A stretch of DNA of 64,000 bases from an uncultured Candidatus Cenarchaeum sp. Lineage in GTDB: Archaea; Thermoproteota; Nitrososphaeria; Nitrososphaerales; Nitrosopumilaceae. The notes under the pieces are model-generated. The model had not been told where the DNA came from and did not search any database. It saw only the letters and a program-made list of their open reading frames with translations. The first letter of the stretch is position 1. Each line of letters starts with the position of its first letter. Below are positions 1 to 8,697 of the stretch, one piece after another. The stretch is taken from NCBI GenBank assembly GCA_958295735.1, contig OY282369.1, positions 1,162,161 to 1,226,160 on the forward strand. The letters run 5' to 3'. Made by a program: the position numbers and the translations under genes.

Positions 1-1237
1 GGTTTTCCCCGCCCCGCAGATCCTTTGCAACGGCCACCATCATCGTTTCGAGTTTGGTCGTATGCTTACCACATATGGTTTTGTAGCGAAAGAAGAAGTT
101 AACGCACGTTTCTGCAAGTTCGGCAAAATCGTCCGCGCTCAATCTGTCCCTGCCGGCCATCAGAGCAACATAGCAGATCTTGCTGTTCAAGATCTTCAGG
201 GTTTTGAGGCTAGTGACAACCCGATCGTCACCCCATTCTTCCCCCTCGGGATTTACGATTTGGGAGTAAATCGCGGCGTATCTGCTCATTTTGTCCACGA
301 GTTCTTTTACGCCGCCGGGTGTTGAAACGGTGCCGCTTATCTCGCTGTAGATGTCGCCGCTGCCGATTTTTTTGCGGTTTGCCAGCCAGAAATAGCGCAG
401 AAACTCGTCTATTTTGATTTTGTCGTGGTTGTCCGGGCTGTCGAGGCTATCCATTATGCCCACCCACGCGTCAAACACACACCCCTGCAGCCTTTCGTCG
501 TCGGCGCATTTCTCCATGAGGTAGTTTTTTACCAGATCGCCCTCGGACAGCTCCAGTCCGCGATCATTCAGAGTCTCGAATATCCTGTACGCGTCGTTGT
601 TGGACGAAACGATTACTACTATGACTTTAAAGTTTTTGACGAAGCGATCTCCCAGGCTGATAAGATCGGTGCGGCTTGAATGTTCCTCCGCTAGCGCCTT
701 GTGGATTATCTTGTAGGCGTTAAAGAGCCCCACGTTTGCCACTTTTACGTCCCCTTCCTCCGCGCGGTTCTTTTCGTCCGGTTTTCCGGCCTTCATGACG
801 TTGTTCTTGAAAAATTCGCGGTTTCGATCACTTGGTATGATCCTGTCAAAGAACTGCTCGGATTCAAGATCCTTCTCCTGCACGTACCTCCTAAACTCGT
901 CTGCCGCTTCCACCTCGTTCATGCCGAACAGCATGTCGCGAATCACGGCAATCAGGATTGCCGAAGTGATGAGCCTTTGCTGGCCGTCTACAATCTTGAA
1001 TATGTCCTCAGAGTCGTCGCTGTTGGGCTCCCGCACGAACACCATGGCGCCGAAAAAATACGGCTTCTTTTTGGGCCTGTTCGAACCTACGAGCCCGGAT
1101 ATGTCGGTGACGAAATCGTTCACCTGCTCCTTCGTCCAAGAATACTCGCGCTGGTAGGCCGGTACTTTGTATTTGTTGCCGCCCGAAAAAAGTTCGTGTA
1201 TCGACATCAAACTGGAGGTCAGCTCGCGGTCTGTCAT
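1..1237 (-). CDS. DUF262 (GmrSD N-terminal-like) protein, C-terminus beyond window
   Basis: The frame is open from an ATG at 1237 to the left edge, so at least 412 residues are present and the C-terminus is missing. The N-terminal part reads YKVPAYQREYSW and then, about 65 residues on, KIVDGQQRLITSAIL; the DGQQR signature defines DUF262, the nucleotide-binding N-domain of GmrSD-type modification-dependent restriction proteins. The leftmost part (RYKTICGKHTTKLE) fits the alpha-helical middle of the family. By family knowledge such proteins cleave modified or invading DNA with NTP hydrolysis; whether the DUF1524 HNH nuclease domain follows cannot be seen. It fits a defence role beside the R-M genes to its right. 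Confidence 0.85.
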   Translation of the reverse strand, partial: MTDRELTSSLMSIHELFSGGNKYKVPAYQREYSWTKEQVNDFVTDISGLVGSNRPKKKPYFFGAMVFVREPNSDDSEDIFKIVDGQQRLITSAILIAVIRDMLFGMNEVEAADEFRRYVQEKDLESEQFFDRIIPSDRNREFFKNNVMKAGKPDEKNRAEEGDVKVANVGLFNAYKIIHKALAEEHSSRTDLISLGDRFVKNFKVIVVIVSSNNDAYRIFETLNDRGLELSEGDLVKNYLMEKCADDERLQGCVFDAWVGIMDSLDSPDNHDKIKIDEFLRYFWLANRKKIGSGDIYSEISGTVSTPGGVKELVDKMSRYAAIYSQIVNPEGEEWGDDRVVTSLKTLKILNSKICYVALMAGRDRLSADDFAELAETCVNFFFRYKTICGKHTTKLETMMVAVAKDLRGGEN

Positions 1238-1283
1238 GCAAAGATGGATACTAGGCCATTTAAAAATCATTCGCGCCTATCAG

Positions 1284-1375
1284 GTGTAGACTTACGTCCA
1301 TCGTGATCTAGGCGTGAGATCGCGAGGTGGCTTGCCGCTGCTAGGCGCGGCTTCGGTTTGGACGTAAGTCTACAC
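1284..1375. mobile_element. 92-bp MITE-like element, copy 1
   Basis: A 92-bp non-coding element bounded by perfect 17-bp inverted repeats, GTGTAGACTTACGTCCA at 1284-1300 and its complement at 1359-1375. The same element, same length, lies in opposite orientation at 22174-22265. The ends resemble those of the 2.2-kb element at 48251-50427, which is the likely source of transposase. It sits just upstream of the DUF262 gene. Confidence 0.85.
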
Positions 1376-1773
1376 CGATACAGTTGGCGCAGAAGTGACG
1401 GCAACCGCCTCCGAAGGCGGCCGTAAAGCTCAAGGGACAGGCGTCTGCACTCTCCTCCCCCCCTCGCCCAACGCGCCCTGGAACCGTCCCGGTCGGCCCG
1501 CGCGCGGCGCGATTCTGGCGGCATGCGGGGAATCGTTCGGCGCGCGCCTGCCCCCGCCGCCAGCAGATCCGGCGCCCGGCGCGGGTCGCGCTCTGCCCAG
1601 GCGCTAGCAGGGCCCGTCGCGGCGGCCGCTCGGCCGCCGTTGCCAAAGCCGCCTGCCGCGCGAACCGACGGCTGCGCGGGCTTGGAGCCGCTTTTGGGCG
1701 CGGCGGGGCCGCGGGCACGGGCAGATGCGTGCTGGCCAAACAAACAGATATTTGTCTGGCTGGCTGATTGGGG
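1376..1773. other. GC-rich spacer, no gene recognised
   Basis: About 400 bp of very GC-rich sequence. Short open frames on both strands show no recognisable motif. Near its right end the sequence becomes less GC-rich just before the next gene. Confidence 0.5.
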
Positions 1774-2565
1774 ATGTTGCCTGATCCGAAGGTCACCTCG
1801 CACATAAGAACGGGGCAGAAGGTCAGGATCACCAGGACTGCCGGCAAAAACGACCGCCACCTCGTTGGCAGGGTGACCGACATCCTCGAGACAGAGCCGT
1901 ACAACAAAGACGGGGTAGAGGTCATCATAGACGCAGGATTCAGCGGGTATGTGGTGGATGTCATGGACGACTGGCCAACATCCGAGGAACTGCGGATGAT
2001 GATACGCGAGCACGAGACCCAACACTTTGAGCTGAAATCGTCGTTCAACGTGCCAATGCAAAGCAACGCCAGACAAACGATCGACCTGAGGCTGATCCTT
2101 GCGCGGGAGATTGTCGCGTTTTTGAATTCCAAGGATGGCGGGTACCTGTGCCTGGGCGTAAGTGACGAACCTAAGATCGTCGGACTTGTGCCCGACTACC
2201 AGAAAATAAGAAAATCTAACGAGTCGGAGTGGCGGCAAACCGGCAGGCTCGTTACGAAAGAACTCCTGAGGGATACCCTGCAGCGCATGATGGACGAAGG
2301 CGTACGCAAATACATACGTGGGAACCCCAAAACTTTCACGCTACCCACCAAGTTTTACGAATTCAGCGGAAAAGACGTCTGCCTGATAAAACTCAAACCG
2401 CAAAAAAACCCGTTTTATGTTACGCCCACGAAGGGCTACGAAGAAGTGGAATTTCCTGTTCGCGTAGGAACAACAAAATCCAGCCTCAACATCCCAGACA
2501 CTGTGGAATACGTGCGTTCCAATTTTGAACCAGACAGTCACGACCGCAAAACCGCTCAAGACTAA
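1774..2565 (+). CDS. DUF2196 (YwbE-like) domain fused to AlbA_2 domain
   Basis: About 263 residues from ATG 1774; a TTG at 1768 is an alternative start. Residues about 10-60 (TGQKVRITR ... GRVTDILE ... VEVIIDAGFSGYV) resemble the small DUF2196/YwbE family. Residues about 90-240 form an AlbA_2 (Schlafen AlbA-like, putative DNA-binding) domain: HFELKSSFN, then IVAFLNSKDGGYLCLGVSD and IVGLVPDY. AlbA_2 proteins are often regulators or parts of defence loci, but the exact job is unknown. The gene is less GC-rich than its surroundings and is followed directly by a tandem repeat array. Its neighbours suggest a defence link by context only. Confidence 0.75.
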   Translation: MLPDPKVTSHIRTGQKVRITRTAGKNDRHLVGRVTDILETEPYNKDGVEVIIDAGFSGYVVDVMDDWPTSEELRMMIREHETQHFELKSSFNVPMQSNARQTIDLRLILAREIVAFLNSKDGGYLCLGVSDEPKIVGLVPDYQKIRKSNESEWRQTGRLVTKELLRDTLQRMMDEGVRKYIRGNPKTFTLPTKFYEFSGKDVCLIKLKPQKNPFYVTPTKGYEEVEFPVRVGTTKSSLNIPDTVEYVRSNFEPDSHDRKTAQD

Positions 2566-2610
2566 TCCTGCCCCGCGCGATCTGAATTGGATAGTCCAGA
2601 GGCTCCCAGA

Positions 2611-2786
2611 GGCCGCGCCGTCCGCGAAACACGCCAGAACCGTGCCAGAACCACGGCCGCGCCGTCCGCGAAACACGCCAGAACCGTGCCAGAACCACGG
2701 CCGCGCCGTCCGCGAAACACGCCAGAACCGTGCCAGAACCACGGCCGCGCCGTCCGCGAAACACGCCAGAACCGTGCCAGAACCAC
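2611..2786. repeat. 44-bp tandem repeat, four perfect copies
   Basis: Four head-to-tail copies of a 44-bp unit beginning GGCCGCGCCGTCCGCGAAAC, at 2611-2654, 2655-2698, 2699-2742 and 2743-2786, with a 7-bp partial fifth. The unit is not a multiple of three, so it is open in several frames and yields false ORFs. There are no spacers, so it is not a CRISPR array. Confidence 0.95.
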
Positions 2787-3047
2787 GGCCGCGCACGCCG
2801 GGCTGGCAGACAACCCCACACCCGCGCATCCGAAGTGCAGGGCGTGACGCTGTCCCTGCGCAGGATGTGCCGAATGGTGTTGAACGGGGAATACCCGGCG
2901 CGGCGACTGGCGCACTTCGCCGCGCGAACGCCGCGCGGCGCGGGGAACGACCGCGCGGTCTGCCGATGCGCCGCGCGCGGCCCCGAAGCATCGTAAAATG
3001 CCGCGGAATCAACGGAGCGCGGCGAGGTTTTGCGCGGCGGGAATCCC
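2787..3047. other. GC-rich insertion-sequence tail, no gene
   Basis: The stretch around 2886-3000 resembles, inverted, 27450-27560. It looks like the non-coding tail of a lost element that carried the transposase remnant to its right. Confidence 0.4.
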
Positions 3048-3560
3048 GTAGCGCGGCAACGGCATCGGGGCCGCTTCGGCCGCGCCTCGCGCATCCCGGC
3101 CATCACGGATCCGCACAGGCAGGTGCCGGCGGCCATCTACCCGAACAGCCAGACGTGGTTGGCCAAGCCCGCCACGTCGTTGAACGCCACGCCGAACCGT
3201 TCCGGTGCCCCCTTGTGTGGCCTGCGGAGCACCCCGTAGATCTTCGCGCGCGCAAGCGCGCTCTCGATCCTTACGATCATCCTGCCGATATTCTCGCCCT
3301 TCTTTTGGGCCGCGTCGGGCCCCTTCGCGGTCATCCCGGCGAGATTCGCGGGGACGATCCGGGGAAGGCGCTTCTCGGATCTCCGGAACCTCTCGTCCCC
3401 GATCGCCCGCATCCTCACCCCCTCGGGCGTGTCAATATCCGCCGCGCTCGAGGACGGCCAAGCCGGCCCGTCCACCATGGCACGCCGTTCCGGCTGCCGG
3501 GAAGCGGCCCGCCTCCGCATACCAGCGCCCCTTCGCGGCTGGCCGCCGGCGCCCTCAAAA
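3048..3560 (-). pseudogene. Decayed IS5-like transposase, C-terminal remnant
   Basis: The minus-strand translation follows the C-terminal third of the intact transposase at 29679-30863. Matching blocks are GDERFRRSEKRLPRIVPAN (intact GDSGFQGSEKRLPGIVPAN), then R-IESALARAK, then FGVAFNDVAGLANHVWLFG, then after a stop AAGTCLCGSVMAG. The N-terminal two thirds are gone and the rest has stops and drifted residues. It is a dead relic. Confidence 0.75.
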
Positions 3561-3628
3561 ACAGCCCGAATGGGCGTTCCGGATCAGATCAGAAACCTCG
3601 TTCCCCCGCCGCGCAATGCACGCGGCCG

Positions 3629-4174
3629 CTAGACTTCATCCGCTTGGATCATCATTATTTTTACCGGAACCGACGGGAATGTCCTGTTAAGCCTCACAAT
3701 ATCACATTCCAGCTGCTCTCCATAAGACACGCCGGATGACATATTCTTCGTCATGGCGTATGTGGGCACGATTTCAACCCCCACGTCTATCCTGCCAGCG
3801 TTGTAAAAATGCTGAAATTTTGACATGTCGTAAAACATGAATGCGTACTTGCCGAGCTGCACTTCCACGTTGACGCGCCCCTTGTTGTAGTCGATCTGCT
3901 TGTGAGTGCGGATTTTTTTGTCGCAGGCGGTTTTCAGATCGTAATCCAGTTTTACCTCGCCGAAGCCCATCCTTCCAAATTCGCTTTTGAACGCCTTGTT
4001 CATGGCGGGCGGCGAGTACAGCATCTTTCCTCGCATCGTCTTTTCTTTGCTGGTCTTGGTGCGAAAAGCGTGAACGCTCGCTATGATTCCGTCAATCATC
4101 TTGTCGATCTCAGAAAACCGGCAGGCCATGATTTCCTTACCGCCCAAATGGGAGTAGATGCGCGATGTGATCAT
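3629..4174 (-). CDS. BglII-like type II restriction endonuclease
   Basis: 181 residues from ATG 4174. The centre carries D95-x8-E104-x-Q106 (IDYNKGRVNVEVQLGKYAF). This is the exact spacing of the BglII active site residues Asp84, Glu93 and Gln95, and the following block (RIDVGVEIVPTYAM ... SYGEQLECDIVRLN ... VPVKIMMI) also follows BglII. BglII cuts A^GATCT and BstYI (RGATCY) has the same fold, so a GATC-centred site is expected. The start overlaps the methyltransferase stop by 4 nt (ATGA), giving an M-then-R operon. The protein is shorter than BglII (223 aa) at both ends. The specificity is inferred, not shown. Confidence 0.85.
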   Translation of the reverse strand: MITSRIYSHLGGKEIMACRFSEIDKMIDGIIASVHAFRTKTSKEKTMRGKMLYSPPAMNKAFKSEFGRMGFGEVKLDYDLKTACDKKIRTHKQIDYNKGRVNVEVQLGKYAFMFYDMSKFQHFYNAGRIDVGVEIVPTYAMTKNMSSGVSYGEQLECDIVRLNRTFPSVPVKIMMIQADEV

Positions 4175-5037
4175 GGTGTTGTTCCGTGGATGGGCTTTCC
4201 CATGGGGCGGGTACGTAACTTGCCCTGCTCCAACATCGAAATGCGCTTCATGGCGATCTGGCGGTACCCGGCGTTTATCTCCGCCCCAATACCGCGGCGC
4301 CCGTGCATGAGGGCCGCTATGAGCGTCGTGCCGGAGCCCGCGTAGGGATCAAGCACGGTGTCTTTCCTGTTGGTGAGGGACAACACCAGCCGTTCCACGA
4401 GTTCCACGGGGTACTGGGCGGGATGCTCCGTCTTTTCGACGTGGTTGTGCTTGACGTTGGGTATGTCCCACACGTCGGACGGGTTCTTCCCCAAAGCGTT
4501 GCACGACAGTTCGCCCTTCCTTTTTCCACGAAAATACCGCTTGTTGGGGTATTTTGGCGGCACCCTGACGGGGTCGAGGTTGAACGTGTAGTTGTCGGTC
4601 TTGGTAAACCACAGTATAGACTCGTATCTTCCGGACAGCCGCCTCGTGCAGTGCAGGCCGTGTCCAAAATGCCAGATGATCCTGTTTCGGAGGATCAGCC
4701 CAAGCCCCTTGAATATGGGATACAACTCCATATCCAGCGGGGCAATGCGCCCGTTGTGCACGTAGTTTCCAACCTGCCAACATATTGAGCCGGTCGGCTT
4801 CAGCTTATCCGCACACACGCGGATGACCTCGGCCTGGTTCTCGAGGTATTCATCCAAGCGCTGGCGCTTTTCGTATTCCTTGCCGATGTTGTATGGCGGC
4901 GACGTCACGATCAACTGGACGGATTCCTTTGAAACCGTTTTCAAATATTCGAGGCAGTTGCCGCGGTAGAGATAATGTTTCTCCGCGAATTTCGCGGATG
5001 CCGCCGTTCCCCCAACGCGGGCGCGCTTATTCGTCAT
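4171..5037 (-). CDS. TSPPY-class DNA methyltransferase, partner of the BglII-like nuclease
   Basis: 288 residues from ATG 5037; the open frame extends 102 codons further upstream but that part is low-complexity GC-rich sequence. The catalytic motif TSPPYNIGKEY lies near residue 42, and the SAM-binding motif DPYAGSGTTLIAAL near residue 245. This order (TSPPY before the FxGxG-type motif) is the beta class of amino-methyltransferases, which contains N4-cytosine and N6-adenine enzymes; serine in the motif favours N4-cytosine. It is translated first and overlaps the nuclease gene. Its likely role is to protect host copies of the nuclease site. Confidence 0.88.
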   Translation of the reverse strand: MTNKRARVGGTAASAKFAEKHYLYRGNCLEYLKTVSKESVQLIVTSPPYNIGKEYEKRQRLDEYLENQAEVIRVCADKLKPTGSICWQVGNYVHNGRIAPLDMELYPIFKGLGLILRNRIIWHFGHGLHCTRRLSGRYESILWFTKTDNYTFNLDPVRVPPKYPNKRYFRGKRKGELSCNALGKNPSDVWDIPNVKHNHVEKTEHPAQYPVELVERLVLSLTNRKDTVLDPYAGSGTTLIAALMHGRRGIGAEINAGYRQIAMKRISMLEQGKLRTRPMGKPIHGTTP

Positions 5038-5440
5038 AGCGCAGCCACGCGAGCGCCGTGCGCTTGCCTCCCCACCCCCCGCGCGCCGCGCCCCGGGGGC
5101 GCCCCGGCGGGCCCGCGCGCCGCGCAATCCCCGATGCGGATGCCGTCGTCTCGTTTTCCAACGACGGGGGCAGACTGCGCCCGGCGCCACGCAGCGCGCG
5201 GAGCGCGTCTTGGAACCGTTGGCTCGTTGCCTGCGCATGTGCCGTCCGACCTGTGATCCGGCAGCGCGCGTGAGATCGGGCCTATTTTGTAGCGGCCGCC
5301 TGCGCGCTCGCTTTGAACTGGATTCCGGCATCGGCGCGGGCACCCGCGTGGGTTGTTTGGCATCGAGTCTTGCGCCGGGGCGGCGCCCGGCGCGGGACCG
5401 GCGCCGGAGGGCGGGGCGGCGCCCGGCGCGGGACTGTCTG
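5038..5440. other. Upstream region of the BglII-like operon, no gene
   Basis: About 400 bp of GC-rich sequence between the methyltransferase start and the AGATCT array. No clear TATA box lies 25-30 nt upstream of ATG 5037. Long opposing open frames here have no recognisable content. Confidence 0.4.
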
Positions 5441-5480
5441 AGAGAGATCTAGAGAGATCTAGAGAGATCTAGAGAGATGA
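5441..5480. repeat. 10-bp tandem repeat placing AGATCT once per helical turn
   Basis: Three perfect copies of AGAGAGATCT (5441-5450, 5451-5460, 5461-5470) and a fourth ending GATGA. AGATCT, the BglII site, falls at 5445, 5455 and 5465. The array lies about 400 bp upstream of a BglII-like R-M operon. Confidence 0.9.
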
Positions 5481-5824
5481 TCGTCATCACTCAACGGAGC
5501 CTTTCTTCCGGTTTATATGAACGTTCGGCACGGGTCAGGATAACGCAAGGGCCGGCCGCTCGGCGCGCCATTTCCCGTCCGTGAATTTCGGGGAACGCGG
5601 GGTCTGGCGGAACAAGGCGTTGGGCCGGATCGCGGCGGTTCTGGCCCGGTGTTTGGGAACGCGGCGGCGGGGAGTTCGGGCGGCCTGCGCGCGGCCGGTC
5701 GCGGCATGGCGCGCGGGATCCTCCGAAGCGGGGCGCGCGGGAATGGCGATTGCCGTGCGGGGCGGTTTATCCCGCACGCGCCACGCACGAGTTACCGCTG
5801 CCGGGCGCGGATCTGGGGCGCGGT
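5481..5824. other. GC-rich spacer, nothing recognised
   Basis: No motif or relic identified. Overlapping open frames on both strands appear to be by-products of the base composition. Confidence 0.4.
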
Positions 5825-6573
5825 GCCTCGTGCCTAGGTCAGCTTGGCCACCTCCGCGGCCGCGGGCCTGCTGGGCGTCCCCGCGCCTGTGCGCACTCCG
5901 AAGTCGGGTTTGCGCCCCCGTGATCTTAAAGCCGCCCTCGATCCGCCCGCCGGCTTGCCGTGCACCACGGCGCGGGCGCTCTCCGGGGGGCAGCCGGCCG
6001 ACTCCCTTCCAAACGCCTCAAGAACGCGGGCGCGTCCCGCATCGCTCCCCAGATCCTCGCCGCCGGTTTTTCCTGGCGCCCGCCGCCCGATCCCTGCACT
6101 TCGGCCGTGCTCCGCGCGCCGCCCGGCGCCTGGAGGGATCCGGCGGCGCCGCGACGGGCGGCTCGCGCGGCGCGCGGAACCGCGCGGGGAGGGCGCGCCG
6201 AAAGCGCTGCCCGCGCCGCCTGCGGGAGATCGGCCGCGCTCCCGAGTGCGAGGCGTTTGCCCGGCGGCTCCCGCGCTCCGCGCGCGCTCAGCAATACTCC
6301 GCGGCTCCCGCCGCGCGCGGGGGGCGGGGGGCGCCGGGAGGCGGGGGGCTTTCGGCCCGGACAGGCGGGCCGATCCCCGAGATCGCGGCGGGGCCGGCCG
6401 CGGGCAGTCCGCCGGGAGGCCGCGCCGCGGGATGGGCCGCCCCCTTCCCCGCGCCGAGGCCGGCATTTCCCGCCGCGGCGGACCGGGGCGGGGCGCCCGG
6501 GCCGGCGATGCGGGGGGCCGCGGGCGCGGGGCCGGCGTTCGGGTTCGCCGCGGAATGCCCCGCCGGGGGCGCC
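5825..6573 (-). pseudogene. Strongly decayed IS66-type transposase relic
   Basis: The plus-strand sequence from 5836 (GTCAGCTTGGCCACCTCCGC) and the block around 6010-6100 align with the 3' part of the intact IS66 transposase at 43665-45068, including the stretch encoding LEKLVARIERAI. Frames are broken throughout and the sequence is much richer in G+C than the intact copy. The right part is too eroded to align by eye. Confidence 0.55.
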
Positions 6574-6819
6574 TCAGGCCCCCCGCGCGCGGGGCGGGGC
6601 CTTCCTGCCCATGGCGCTGATCCCGCTGGGCGACTCGTCGAAGTGGGTAATCCCGAGCCGCGCGGACCCGAACCACCCCCGCACCTCCTCCGGGGTGTGC
6701 CGCCTGGCGTGCTCGGGAAAGTACCAGTCGAAGTTCGTCGCGACGCACTGCTCGAACGGGACGTCCTCGGACCACCAGCACTTCAGGAAGTGCCAGTACA
6801 CGAGCCGCTGCAGGTCGTA

Positions 6820-8119
6820 TAGCCGCGTAAATAAGTAACTGAGCTAATCGCGGGCGTTCATTCGGGTTGTTTTTGCGGACGCGGCGCGCCGGCACGCGCG
6901 GGGCCCGACCGCGCGCGGCGCCGTCAGATGATCTTCGCGACGGGCTCCCTGAACAGAAACCGCGTGACGTCCAGGTGGAACCGGTGCGTCCTCAGGTATT
7001 CCATCGACTTCGCGATCCTCGCGTCCACCGTCGGGTAGACCTGGTGCGCGTGCGGCTGCCGCTTGAGCGTGTTCCAGCAGGATTCGACCGGGTTGAGTTC
7101 GGGCCACCCGGTGGGGAAGTACCCGATGCGCACGAGTCCCTCGTTGTCCTTTACGAACTCGTTCGTGCCGATCGATCGGTGCGGCGTCGCCCTGTCCACG
7201 AGCAGCGCCGCCGGGCCGTGCCGTGCCGTCACGCGCCTGAAGAACTTGATCGTCGTCTCCGTGTCGAACCTCTGCGCGTTCATGAACACCTGGTCGCCGT
7301 TCATGGACAGCGCCCCGAAGATCATCCTGCGCGTGTGGTTCCCCGTGTACCACTCGTAGGCCCGCTTCCCGACCAGCGTCCACAAGCTCCGCCTGGGCTG
7401 GTAGTCGTGCAGCAGGCTGCTCTCGTCCACCACGAACGGCAGAAATCCGTCGTTTTCCGCCTTTTGGAGCCAATGTTTCAGCCATTTTTGCCACTTTGCT
7501 ACGTTTTCGACCGACTCCCTCCTGGCGTGCACCGGCTCGGGGACCTTGGGGGAATAGCCGCCGTCGCGCAGCTTGCGGCGCACCGCCCCCTCGCTGTACG
7601 CGATGCCGGTCTTCTCCTTCACCTTCTCCGCGAGCAGCTTCGGGAACCTGGACAGCGTGTCCCCCTCTTCCATGAATTCGGTGAGCTTCCGGTTTGTTAT
7701 CTTGGGCGGGCGGCCGGGGCGGGGGCGATCGCTAAGGCCCTTGAGCCCTTCCCGCAGGTAGCGCTCGTGCCACGCCCTGATCGTGTTGTACGACTTGTAC
7801 ATGATCCTCGCGACTTCCCTGTAGCTTTCCTTCTCGATCACGATCCTGCAGATTCCGTGGATCCTCGTCACCTTGCGCGGATCCTTTTCCGTCGCGAGGG
7901 CGTGCATGAGCTCCGCGCGGGTCAGCATGCCGTGCCCTCGAAAACAATCTAAATGAACGTTCCGGATCGGCCGGGCGTTTTTTCCTAATTATTGCGCAAT
8001 TTGATCCCTCGCGACTAGGGGCGAGGCACCCGCGAAAAACGGCCCGAATCAGCCCCCAGACTAGCTCAATTACTTATTCCGCCGCCGAAGACCAGCTCAG
8101 TTACTTATTTCCGTGGCTA
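6820..8119 (-). mobile_element. IS630-type element a, copy 1 (1300 bp)
   Basis: 1300 bp bounded by inverted repeats of about 28 bp that begin TAGCCGCGTAAATAAGTAAC, flanked by a TA duplication (6818-6819 and 8120-8121). The TA target and single DDE transposase are typical of IS630/Tc1. Other full copies at 39693-40992 and 41085-42384 have the same length. Confidence 0.95.
6924..7928 (-). CDS. IS630-type transposase (element a, copy 1)
   Basis: 334 residues from ATG 7928. Residues about 20-110 form two helix-turn-helix units (SYREVARIMYKSYNTIRAWH; GIAYSEGAVRRKLRDGGYSP). The DDE catalytic triad is complete: D in FLPFVVDESS, D in ALLVDRATPHRS, and E in PELNPVESCWNTLK. It should cut and join the element ends at TA sites. 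It differs from the other two copies by only one or two residues near position 12-22, so the copies are recent and probably still active. Confidence 0.95.
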   Translation of the reverse strand: MLTRAELMHALATEKDPRKVTRIHGICRIVIEKESYREVARIMYKSYNTIRAWHERYLREGLKGLSDRPRPGRPPKITNRKLTEFMEEGDTLSRFPKLLAEKVKEKTGIAYSEGAVRRKLRDGGYSPKVPEPVHARRESVENVAKWQKWLKHWLQKAENDGFLPFVVDESSLLHDYQPRRSLWTLVGKRAYEWYTGNHTRRMIFGALSMNGDQVFMNAQRFDTETTIKFFRRVTARHGPAALLVDRATPHRSIGTNEFVKDNEGLVRIGYFPTGWPELNPVESCWNTLKRQPHAHQVYPTVDARIAKSMEYLRTHRFHLDVTRFLFREPVAKII

Positions 8120-8697
8120 TACGTGCCCTTTCTTATCCGGAGCGCCGGTATGTCCCTGCGTATGGTGATCCTGGCCTTCAGCCGCGAGAGGTCCCTGCCC
8201 AGGAGCGCCATGTCCCTCGAGAACTCGGCGCACTGCTTTACGGTCATGCGCGTGGTCGTGCCGCGTATGTGGTCGTCGGCCAGCTCCCGCAGGGGCGCCT
8301 TTACCGAATAGACGTACACGGCGAACTCCCCGCCCTTGGAGAGGAGGCTTGCCAGCGACTCGAACGACTCGGCGGTGTCCCGCGTGTGGTGGAGCATCTG
8401 GTCGGCGCACACAAAGTCGAAGAACCCCTTTTTGAACGGCGGTGCCGCCACGTCGGCCTGCAGAAAGTGGACGTTGGGCAGGCTGCCGTACCTTTCGTGC
8501 GCGTACTCCACGCTCTCGCTGGCATCTATGGCGAACACGTCCGCCCCGCGGTTGGACGAGAGCCATTTCGCGCTGTTCCCCACGCCCGTCCCGGCGTCCA
8601 GTATCCTGGAGCGGCTTTCCAAGAACCGGTCGAGCGACGCCACCGTCCCCCACCCGTACCTCCGCAGGAACCACCTCCGCTGGTAGACGAACCGCTC

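Larger units (their letters stand above)
6574..8697 (-). pseudogene. SAM-dependent methyltransferase gene split by IS630-type element and cut at the 5' end
   Basis: The two halves are a near copy of the intact methyltransferase at 21073-22125. The N-proximal half (8122-8697) has FVYQRRWFLRR, the SAM motif ILDAGTGVGNSAKWL and DFVCADQMLHHTRD. The C-terminal half (6574-6819) has YWHFLKCWWSEDVPFEQC. The element at 6820-8119 was inserted at a TA within GTCGTACGTGCC; the uninterrupted site is still visible at 21298-21310. The N-terminal zinc ribbon is missing because an IS66 end begins at 8698. The gene is dead. Confidence 0.9.

Noticed and set aside
1-1306. Plus-strand frames over the DUF262 gene
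   Set aside because: The minus strand carries the DGQQR motif and an uninterrupted frame; plus-strand frames are antisense shadows.
2611-2786. CRISPR array
   Set aside because: The 44-bp units are directly adjacent with no spacers and there are no cas genes.
5581-6838. Large GC-rich open frames on both strands
   Set aside because: Content is arginine/proline/alanine-rich filler; the alignment to the IS66 transposase in broken frames explains the region.
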